From positions 1 to 5,117 of the forward strand of contig CALZMA010000087.1 in NCBI GenBank assembly GCA_945788445.1: a stretch of 5,117 nucleotides of DNA. The letters run 5' to 3'. The stretch's first letter is position 1. The number at the start of each line of letters is the position of its first letter. A model generated the notes under the pieces. It was not told the origin of the DNA. It worked only from the letters and a program-made list of their open reading frames with translations, and ran no database searches. The position numbers and the translations under genes are program-made. This DNA is from an uncultured Bacteroidales bacterium (GTDB lineage: Bacteria; Bacteroidota; Bacteroidia; Bacteroidales; Bacteroidaceae). Shown here piece by piece: positions 1 through 5,117 of the stretch.

Positions 1-436
1 CCTCGAGGCCGTACCCGTGGGCAAGGGCCGCCGCCTCAAGGAAGGGCGCGACGTGGCCGTAGTCACCCTCGGCCCCATCGGCACCGAAGCCGCCCGTGCC
101 ATCGAGACAGCCGAAAGCGCCCGGCCCGGGCTCTCCGTGGCCCACTACGACCTCCGCTTCCTCAAGCCCCTCGACGACGACCTCCTCCACGAGGTGGGCC
201 GCCACTTCCGCCGCGTGGTGACGGTCGAGGACGGCGCCCTGCTCGGCGGCATGGGCAGTGCCCTGCTCGAATGGTTCGCCGACCACGGCTACCACCCCCA
301 GGTAGTCCGCCTCGGCCTGCCCGACCAGTTTGTCGAACACGGCACCGTCGGCCAGCTCCGCGCCATCGTGGGGCTCGACGCCGCCCACATCCGTGCGGCC
401 ATCCTCGGCGACGGGGCCGCAGAAGTCCAAGCATAA
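1..436 (+). CDS. dxs: 1-deoxy-D-xylulose-5-phosphate synthase, C-terminal fragment (5' end outside window)
   Basis: DXS condenses pyruvate and glyceraldehyde 3-phosphate, using thiamine diphosphate, to 1-deoxy-D-xylulose 5-phosphate, the first step of the cytosolic MEP isoprenoid pathway. Only the last 144 codons are present (first full codon at 2), ending in TAA at 434-436. They correspond to the transketolase C-terminal domain. Recognisable blocks are [11 protein letters not shown] near the beginning, [14 protein letters not shown] (about residues 49-62 of the fragment), VTVEDG followed by GGMGSALLE, and [15 protein letters not shown]. The last is the C-terminal signature that separates DXS from other transketolase-like enzymes. 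The thiamine-binding N-terminal and pyrimidine-binding domains lie upstream and cannot be assessed. The stop is 10 bases before trkA, so the two genes are probably co-transcribed. Nothing suggests the visible part is broken. The call rests on recalled family motifs and is close to certain. Confidence 0.95.
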   Translation, partial: LEAVPVGKGRRLKEGRDVAVVTLGPIGTEAARAIETAESARPGLSVAHYDLRFLKPLDDDLLHEVGRHFRRVVTVEDGALLGGMGSALLEWFADHGYHPQVVRLGLPDQFVEHGTVGQLRAIVGLDAAHIRAAILGDGAAEVQA

Positions 437-446
437 TCCTTTTGCA

Positions 447-1790
447 ATGAAAATCATCATAGCAGGGGCCGGTGCCGTCGGCACCCACCTGGCCAAACTC
501 TTCTCGCAGGAACACCACGACATCACGCTCATGGACGAAAACCCCGAGAAGCTCGAGGACCTGGCCTCCGATTTCGACATCCTCACCCTTCCCCTTTCCC
601 CCTCCTCCATCTCCGCCCTGCGCGAGGCCGAGGTAGACCATGCCGACCTCTTCATCGGCGTCACCCCCGACGAGGCCCACAACATGACCGCCTGCATGCT
701 GGCCTCGAAGCTCGGTGCCAAGAAGACCGTGGCCCGCGTGGACAACTACGAATACACCCTGCCCGAGCACCGCGAGTTCTTCCGCACCGTCGGCATCGAC
801 TCCATCATCTACCCCGAGATGCTCGCCGGACAGGAAATCCTCCACAACATCAAGCGCAGCTGGATACGCCAGTGGTGGGAGGTTCAGAACGGTGCCCTCA
901 TCCTCCTCGGCGCCAAGCTCCGCCGGTCGGCCCAGATACTCGAGCAGCCGCTCAAGGACCTCTGCGGCCCCGACTCCCCCTACCACATCGTGGCCGTCAA
1001 GCGCGACGACGAAACCGTCATCCCCCACGGCGGCGACTGCCTGCGGGACGGCGACATCGTCTACTTCATGACCACGCCGAAGTACATCAACTACATCCGC
1101 GACCTTGCGGGCAAGGAGGACTACCCCGACGTGCAGAACGTCTTCATCATGGGCGGCGGCAGCACGGCCGTCCACCTCGTCAACGCCATGCCCGACTACA
1201 TGCGCGCCAAAATCATCGAGGCCAACCCGCGCCGTGCCGAACGGCTCAACGAAGTGGTCCACAACAACCACACGCTCATCATCCACGGCGACGGCCGCGA
1301 CCTCTCGCTGCTCGAGGAGGAAGGCATCCGCAAGGCACAAGCCTTTGCGGCGCTCACCGAAAACTCCGAGACCAACATCCTCGCCTGCCTCGCCGCCAAG
1401 CGCCTCGGGGTGCGCAAAACGGTGGCCATGGTGGAAAACACCGACTACATCAGCATGGCCGAAAGCCTCGAAATCGGCACCATCATCAACAAGAAGACCT
1501 TCGCCGCGAGCCACATCTACCAGATGATGCTCAAGGCCGACATCACCTCCGTGAAGAGCCTCACCGTGGCCAACGCCGACGTGGCCGAGTTTTCCGTATC
1601 GCCCGAAGCCCGCGTGGTGAGCCACGCCGTCAAGGACCTCGGCCTGCCCTCCACCGTCACCCTCGGCGGCCTCGTGCGCGGCGGCGAGGGCCAGCTCATC
1701 AACGGTTCCACCCTCATCCAGCCCGGCGACACCGTAGTCGCCTTCTGCCTGGCGGGAGGCATCAAGAAGCTCGAAAAGTATTTCAAATAG
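447..1790 (+). CDS. trkA: Trk potassium transporter regulatory subunit TrkA
   Basis: The 447-residue product is a peripheral cytosolic protein that binds NAD(H) or other nucleotides and gates the TrkH potassium channel-like subunit. It has the classical duplicated layout of RCK_N-RCK_C-RCK_N-RCK_C. The first Rossmann loop is G7-A-G-A-V-G12 with an acidic strand end (D30/E31), and the first half runs to about residue 220. The second half starts near residue 230 with MGGGSTA, followed by HGDGRDLSLLEEEG (280-293) and NSETNILACLAAKRLG. The C-terminal RCK_C domain includes IQPGDTVVAF (424-433). The length matches the family (about 445-460). The start at 447 was chosen because KIIIAGAGAVG is the normal N-terminus and it clears dxs. 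The frame stays open upstream, but an earlier start at 330 would overlap dxs and add 39 residues of unrelated sequence. No Shine-Dalgarno sequence precedes the ATG (TCCTTTTGCA), as is common in Bacteroidota. Oddity: the usual glycine after strand 3 of the first half appears to be L50. Confidence 0.96.
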   Translation: MKIIIAGAGAVGTHLAKLFSQEHHDITLMDENPEKLEDLASDFDILTLPLSPSSISALREAEVDHADLFIGVTPDEAHNMTACMLASKLGAKKTVARVDNYEYTLPEHREFFRTVGIDSIIYPEMLAGQEILHNIKRSWIRQWWEVQNGALILLGAKLRRSAQILEQPLKDLCGPDSPYHIVAVKRDDETVIPHGGDCLRDGDIVYFMTTPKYINYIRDLAGKEDYPDVQNVFIMGGGSTAVHLVNAMPDYMRAKIIEANPRRAERLNEVVHNNHTLIIHGDGRDLSLLEEEGIRKAQAFAALTENSETNILACLAAKRLGVRKTVAMVENTDYISMAESLEIGTIINKKTFAASHIYQMMLKADITSVKSLTVANADVAEFSVSPEARVVSHAVKDLGLPSTVTLGGLVRGGEGQLINGSTLIQPGDTVVAFCLAGGIKKLEKYFK

Positions 1791-1817
1791 CGGCTCCCCG
1801 CCTGCCCGTCCCACACT

Positions 1818-3275
1818 ATGCTCAACCTACCTATTGTCTACAAAGCCCTCGGCACGCTCGTCTACCTCGAAGCGCTCATGCTGGCCCTCTGCCTGGGGGT
1901 CGGCCTCGCCTTTGGCGAAACGGAGTGGGCCACCTTCGGCATCCCCGTGGTGGTCGCCGTGGCCGCAGGCTTCCTCTTCCGCTTCATGGGCCGCAACGCC
2001 GAGAACCGCATGGGCCGCCGCGACGGATTTCTCATCGTCTCCGTCACGTGGGTCGTCTTCACCCTCATCGGCATGCTGCCCCTCCTTGTCGGCGGCCACC
2101 AGCCCCGCCTGTCGGCCGCCTTCTTCGAAATCATGTCCGGCTTCTCCACCACGGGAGCCACCGCCATCGACGACATCGACGCCCTGCCCCGCTCCGTGCT
2201 CCTCTGGCGCAGCCTCACCCACTGGCTCGGCGGCATGGGCATCGTCTTCTTCACCATCGCCATCCTGCCCAACATGGGCGGCGGCGAAACCAAGCTCTTC
2301 GCCGCCGAGGCCACCGGCCTGAAGATAGGCAAGCTCCACCCGCGCATCAGCACCACGGCGCGCTGGATCTGGAGCATCTACCTCATCCTCACCCTGGGAT
2401 TTTCGGCCGGCTACTACCTATGCGGCATGGGCTGGTTCGATGCCGTCAACCACGGCCTCAGCACGATAGCCACGGGCGGCTTCTCCACCCACACGGCCAG
2501 CATAGCCTACTTCGGCAGCGACCTGATAGAATGGATTGCCACGGCCTTCATGTTCCTGGCGGGCATCAACTACACCCTGCTCTACGTCTTCCTCATCAAG
2601 GGGCGGCTCACCTTTGTCTGGCGCGACGAGGAACTGCGGCTCTACATCCTGCTGCTCCTCGCCACGGCGCTCGGCAGCACCGCCATACTCCACTACGCCG
2701 ACGGCCTCGCCTTCACCGACGCCCTGCGGAGCAGTTTCTTCAACACGCTTTCGCTCCAGACCACCACGGGCTTCACGGACGAAGACTTCATGACGTGGCA
2801 CCCCACGGTGTGGCTGCTGCTGACCTTCGTGGGCATGTTCGGAGCCTGTGCGGGCTCCACGAGCGGCGGTCTGAAGCTCGTGCGCCTGTTGATGTTGGCC
2901 AAACTGGTCCGCGCCGAGTTCCGCCAGTTGCTCCACCCCCATGCCGTGTTGCCCACGCGCATCAGCGGCACCACCGTGACGGCGCAGATGGGCCGCACGC
3001 TCATGGTCTTCTTCGCCGTCTACCTCTTTTTGATTTTTGTGTCCATCCTTGCGATGGTCGGCATGGGCCATTCGTTGCTCGACTCCTTCGGCCTGGCCAT
3101 CTCCTCCTTCAGCAACATCGGTCCTACGGTGGGCCACGAGATAGGTCCGCTGGCCTCGTGGAGTTCGTTGAGCGACGGTTGTTTGTGGCTCAATTCCTTC
3201 CTCATGCTGGCCGGCCGTCTCGAGATATTCTCGCTGCTGCTGCCGCTCACCCCGGCATTTTGGAGAGACGAGTAG
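1818..3275 (+). CDS. trkH: Trk/Ktr potassium uptake membrane subunit TrkH
   Basis: This 485-residue inner-membrane protein is the K+-translocating subunit of the Trk system and works with the TrkA encoded just upstream. The sequence is a series of hydrophobic segments with the four pore-loop repeats of the TrkH/TrkG/KtrB superfamily. Filter loop 1 is SGFSTTGAT (107-115), loop 2 STIATGGFST (215-224), loop 3 SLQTTTGFTDEDF (312-324) and loop 4 SSFSNIGPTVG (429-439). The glycine- and serine-rich segment GMFGACAGSTSGGLK (339-353) matches the intramembrane gating loop that closes the pore in the family. The C-terminus (MLAGRLEIFSLLLPL) is also typical. The start is well bounded: the trkA stop TAG lies in the same frame 27 bases upstream and no other start codon falls between. 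There is no clear ribosome binding site. The gene ends with tandem in-frame stops, TAG then TAA (3273-3278). Leucine codon choice changes in the last quarter of the gene (see findings). Confidence 0.97.
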   Translation: MLNLPIVYKALGTLVYLEALMLALCLGVGLAFGETEWATFGIPVVVAVAAGFLFRFMGRNAENRMGRRDGFLIVSVTWVVFTLIGMLPLLVGGHQPRLSAAFFEIMSGFSTTGATAIDDIDALPRSVLLWRSLTHWLGGMGIVFFTIAILPNMGGGETKLFAAEATGLKIGKLHPRISTTARWIWSIYLILTLGFSAGYYLCGMGWFDAVNHGLSTIATGGFSTHTASIAYFGSDLIEWIATAFMFLAGINYTLLYVFLIKGRLTFVWRDEELRLYILLLLATALGSTAILHYADGLAFTDALRSSFFNTLSLQTTTGFTDEDFMTWHPTVWLLLTFVGMFGACAGSTSGGLKLVRLLMLAKLVRAEFRQLLHPHAVLPTRISGTTVTAQMGRTLMVFFAVYLFLIFVSILAMVGMGHSLLDSFGLAISSFSNIGPTVGHEIGPLASWSSLSDGCLWLNSFLMLAGRLEIFSLLLPLTPAFWRDE

Positions 3276-3333
3276 TAAATCCTGTACGCGCGCGTTTCCT
3301 ATACGTAATTTGTACCCTCGAAAAAAGTATCAA

Positions 3334-3382
3334 CCCTTCAGCCTCTGCTTCAAGGCCGGAGCGTTGCATTTTTGCTGAAGGG
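3334..3382. repeat. Perfect 9-bp inverted repeat around a structured 31-nt loop
   Basis: The arms CCCTTCAGC (3334-3342) and GCTGAAGGG (3374-3382) are exact reverse complements. Inside the loop, GCTTC and GGAGC can form a further short stem with one G-U pair. No T-run follows on the + strand, so it does not look like a standard intrinsic terminator for trkH. Read on the - strand, an imperfect T-rich stretch follows about ten bases later. It could be a Rho-dependent 3'-end structure, a processing site or part of a dispersed intergenic repeat. The sequence does not decide between these. Confidence 0.55.
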
Positions 3383-3390
3383 AGAAAGAT

Positions 3391-3425
3391 GGTGGACATT
3401 GTGCGCCCCATGACAATGTAGGACC
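3391..3425. repeat. Inverted repeat with 7-bp core and 3-bp outer arms
   Basis: ACATTGT (3396-3402) and ACAATGT (3413-3419) are perfect reverse complements around a 10-nt loop. GGT (3391-3393) and ACC (3423-3425) extend the pairing beyond a small internal loop. It begins only nine bases after the preceding inverted repeat. The dyad could be an operator or an RNA hairpin. No regulator is encoded nearby to support an operator role. Confidence 0.4.
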
Positions 3426-3446
3426 GCCCTCGTTGCTCTTTCCCTT

Positions 3447-3487
3447 GCCACCCTCATTCGCCCTGCCCTGCGGCGACTGTGGGTGGC
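3447..3487. repeat. 7-bp inverted repeat, long loop
   Basis: GCCACCC (3447-3453) and GGGTGGC (3481-3487) are perfect reverse complements separated by 27 bases. In such a GC-rich spacer this may arise by chance. It is listed because it is the third inverted repeat in about 150 bases. Confidence 0.3.
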
Positions 3488-3512
3488 TTTGTTGTATGCG
3501 GAGGCCGCCGGG

Positions 3513-3544
3513 CTTGGACAACTGGGAAAGTTGGCGTATCTTCG
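3513..3544 (+). promoter_or_regulatory. Candidate Bacteroidota-type promoter for the sulfatase gene
   Basis: CTTG (3513-3516), 20 bases of spacer, then TATCTTCG (3537-3544) resemble the primary sigma-factor consensus of Bacteroides (TTTG at -33, TAnnTTTG at -7, spacing about 19-21), with one mismatch in each box. Transcription would begin around 3550 and leave a leader of roughly 60 bases before the ATG at 3610. A weaker alternative is TCTG (3344-3347) with CATTTTTG (3367-3374). The assignment is inference from consensus matching only. Confidence 0.4.
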
Positions 3545-3558
3545 CCCGCACAGAGGGT

Positions 3559-3585
3559 GGGCCTGCCGACGGCCTTTCCTTTTTC
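3559..3585 (+). promoter_or_regulatory. Small leader hairpin followed by a pyrimidine tract
   Basis: GGGCC (3559-3563) can pair with GGCCT (3571-3575), including one G-U pair, around a 7-nt loop, and CTTTCCTTTTT follows. If transcription starts near 3550, this would lie in the sulfatase leader. It looks like a weak terminator or attenuator, but the stem is short and the tract is interrupted by C residues. It may simply be the U-rich, unstructured region that often precedes starts in Bacteroidota. Confidence 0.2.
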
Positions 3586-3609
3586 CCTTACCGAACAACT
3601 CCTTTTCTC

Positions 3610-5117
3610 ATGAAAAACTCCCTTCTCCCCCTGCTGGGCCTCCTGCCCCTCAGCGCAGCGGCGCAAGGCCAACAACCGAATGTCATCCTCCTCGTGGCCG
3701 ACGACCTGGGCTACGGCGACCTCTCGTGCTACGGGGCCACGCGGGTGGCCACGCCGACGGTGGACAGCCTCGCCGCCCACGGCCTGCGCTTCACCAACAT
3801 GCACGCCTGTGCCTCTACCTCCACTCCCTCGCGCTACGCCATGCTCACGGGGATGTATCCCTTCCGCCGCCAAGGCACCGACGTGGCGGCGGGCAACGCG
3901 GGCTCCATTATCCCCAAGGACCAACTGACCGTGGCGAAGCTCATGCAGCAAGCGGGCTACGCCACGGCGGCCATCGGCAAGTGGCACCTGGGCCTCGGGG
4001 AACGCACGGCGCAGCAGGACTGGAACGGACTGCTGGACCTCACGCCCCGCGACCTGGGCTTCGACTACCACTACATCATGGCGGCCACGGCGGACCGCGT
4101 GCCCTGTGTCTACATCGAACAGGGCCGGGTGGCGAACTTCGACCCGCAAGCGCCCATCGAGGTGAGCTACCGCAAGAACTTCGAGGGGGAACCCACGGGC
4201 CGCACGCACCCCGAACTGCTCACGAAGCTGCGCCCCTCGCACGGCCACGACCAGGCTATCGTGAACGGCATCTCGCGTATCGGTTTCATGAAGGGCGGGG
4301 GCCGGGCGCTCTGGCGCGACGAGTCGATTGCGGACAGCATCGTGGGCCACGCCATCGGCTTCATCGACGCGCACCGCGACGGACCGTTCTTCATGTATCT
4401 CTGCACGAACGATGTCCACGTGCCGCGCCTGCCCCACGAACGCTTCCGCGGCCTCAGCCCCATGGGACTCCGCGGCGAGGCTATCCTGCAATTCGACTGG
4501 ACGGTGGCGCAACTGACGCAGGCGCTCCGCGAACGCGGACTGGACCGCAACACGCTCATCCTCATTACAAGCGACAACGGCCCCGTGCTGGACGACGGCT
4601 ACGACGACCGGGCGGAGGAACTCGCGGGCGACCACCGGCCGGGCGGACCGTGGCGCGGCGGAAAGTACAGCGCCTTCGAGGCGGGTTCGGTGGTACCGTT
4701 CATCGCTTACTGGCCCGAAGGGGTGAAGGGCGGACGCACAAGCCACGCCCTGGCTTCGCTCATCGATGTGCCCGCCACGCTGGCAGCCCTGGCTGGAATC
4801 CGTGTGCCCGAGGGCGCTGCACCCGACAGCGAGAACCACCTCTCCACCTGGCTCGGCCGCGACCGCAAGCCCCGCAAGTTTGCCGTGAGCATGGCATCGA
4901 ACCGCAGCCTCGTGCTCCGCACCCAACGCTACAAATACATCTCTCCCTCGCAAGGCAAGCCCATGATTACCTGGGGCCCGAAAATCGAAACGGGCTACAG
5001 CCCCACCCCACAACTCTACGACCTCTCCCGCTCGCCCTACGAAAACGAAAACATCGCAGAAAAGAAACCCCGCAAACTCCACGAACTGCAAGCCCTCCTG
5101 GAGGCACTCCGCACCAA
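3610..5117 (+). CDS. Secreted serine-type sulfatase, arylsulfatase A-like (3' end outside window)
   Basis: This is a sulfate ester hydrolase of the formylglycine-dependent sulfatase family, likely acting on sulfated glycans in the periplasm or outside the cell. There are 502 complete codons with no stop before the window edge. Residues 1-18 form a signal peptide (M-K-N, a leucine-rich core, then SAAA before Q19). There is no lipobox cysteine. Metal ligands D31/D32 lie in NVILLVADDLGYGD, and D322/N323 in LITSDNGPV. The active-site signature is S71-T-P-S-R75 followed by YAMLTG, so the residue converted to formylglycine is a serine. Further expected active-site residues are K124 and H126 (GKWHLG), H270 (NDVHVP) and K352 (RGGKYSAFEAG). 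The terminal segment PQLYDLSRSPYENENIAEK is the usual C-terminal sulfatase motif, so only a few residues are probably missing. The start ATG at 3610 fits the signal peptide and has no Shine-Dalgarno sequence. Substrate and subfamily cannot be assigned by eye. The start lies 334 bases after trkH, suggesting a separate transcription unit. Confidence 0.95.
   Translation, partial: MKNSLLPLLGLLPLSAAAQGQQPNVILLVADDLGYGDLSCYGATRVATPTVDSLAAHGLRFTNMHACASTSTPSRYAMLTGMYPFRRQGTDVAAGNAGSIIPKDQLTVAKLMQQAGYATAAIGKWHLGLGERTAQQDWNGLLDLTPRDLGFDYHYIMAATADRVPCVYIEQGRVANFDPQAPIEVSYRKNFEGEPTGRTHPELLTKLRPSHGHDQAIVNGISRIGFMKGGGRALWRDESIADSIVGHAIGFIDAHRDGPFFMYLCTNDVHVPRLPHERFRGLSPMGLRGEAILQFDWTVAQLTQALRERGLDRNTLILITSDNGPVLDDGYDDRAEELAGDHRPGGPWRGGKYSAFEAGSVVPFIAYWPEGVKGGRTSHALASLIDVPATLAALAGIRVPEGAAPDSENHLSTWLGRDRKPRKFAVSMASNRSLVLRTQRYKYISPSQGKPMITWGPKIETGYSPTPQLYDLSRSPYENENIAEKKPRKLHELQALLEALRT

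Larger units (their letters stand above)
3276..3609. other. Non-coding spacer between trkH and the sulfatase gene
   Basis: This is a 334-base stretch with no convincing gene. Short open frames exist on the - strand (for example 3330-3551 and 3350-3598), but their products are low-complexity, basic and resemble no family I recognise. The + strand has no recognisable coding segment here. The DNA is visibly less GC-rich at its left end (A6 run at 3321-3326, T-rich 3369-3373). It holds three inverted repeats (arms 3334-3342/3374-3382, 3396-3402/3413-3419 and 3447-3453/3481-3487) and a candidate promoter near 3513-3544. I see no classical hairpin-plus-U-tract terminator directly behind trkH. Confidence 0.7.

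Noticed and set aside
330..446. Upstream start for trkA at 330
   Set aside because: It would overlap dxs by more than 100 bases and add 39 residues of S/P-rich sequence before the normal KIIIAGAGAVG N-terminus.
162..1814. Long - strand open frame of 550 codons opposite dxs and trkA
   Set aside because: Its product is a V/G/D/H-rich low-complexity string typical of antisense to GC-rich genes, and the + strand has clear dxs and trkA homology.
3305..3315. Promoter box TAATTTG in the spacer
   Set aside because: The distance between TA and TTTG is one base short of TAnnTTTG and no partner box lies at the right distance.
3276..3330. Intrinsic terminator directly after trkH
   Set aside because: The A6 run at 3321-3326 is not preceded by a stable stem on the + strand, and no U-tract follows the nearby inverted repeat.
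872..3421. Long + strand open frame of 849 codons across trkA, trkH and the spacer
   Set aside because: It is out of frame with two well-recognised genes and its product is rich in R, H and P with no family resemblance. GC-rich C-ending codons leave few stops in this shifted frame.
3330..3598. Short - strand open frames in the trkH-sulfatase spacer as small genes
   Set aside because: Products of 73 and 82 residues are basic and low complexity, overlap each other in different frames, and have no ribosome binding site or family resemblance.
3454..5091. Long - strand open frame of 545 codons opposite the sulfatase
   Set aside because: The + strand sulfatase has all catalytic motifs and a signal peptide. 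The antisense product has no recognisable domain.
1..5117. CRISPR array, tRNA, rRNA, insertion sequence or attachment site
   Set aside because: I saw no regularly spaced direct repeats, no tRNA- or rRNA-like segment, no transposase or integrase motifs and no flanking target duplications on reading both strands.

Overview
The window is GC-rich with strongly C/G-ending codons. It carries four genes, all on the + strand: the 3' end of dxs, then trkA, trkH and a secreted sulfatase that is cut by the right edge. The dxs-trkA-trkH order, the lack of Shine-Dalgarno sequences before any start, a TTTG/TAnnTTTG-like promoter candidate and a serine-type sulfatase all point to a member of the Bacteroidota, probably Bacteroidales, with an unusually GC-rich genome. 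Genus or species cannot be decided from this window.

Positions 1-436 hold the C-terminal domain of 1-deoxy-D-xylulose-5-phosphate synthase, the entry enzyme of the MEP isoprenoid pathway. After 10 bases, trkA (447-1790) encodes the cytosolic nucleotide-binding regulatory subunit of a Trk potassium transporter. After another 27 bases, trkH (1818-3275) encodes the membrane subunit. The tight same-strand spacing suggests one transcript. TrkA and TrkH form a single K+ uptake system. Their link to dxs looks like conserved gene order rather than a shared pathway.

Positions 3276-3609 are non-coding. This stretch contains several inverted repeats, a low-confidence Bacteroidota promoter candidate (3513-3544) and a small hairpin followed by a pyrimidine tract. 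From 3610 to the right edge runs an arylsulfatase-A-like sulfatase with a signal peptide and a serine-type active site (S-T-P-S-R). It is presumably periplasmic or secreted and removes sulfate from host or dietary glycans. It needs an anaerobic sulfatase-maturating enzyme that is not encoded here.

No new biological system is visible. The points most worth a second look are a patch of TTG leucine codons confined to the 3' end of trkH, unusual substitutions in the first nucleotide-binding half of TrkA, and the inverted-repeat-rich spacer.
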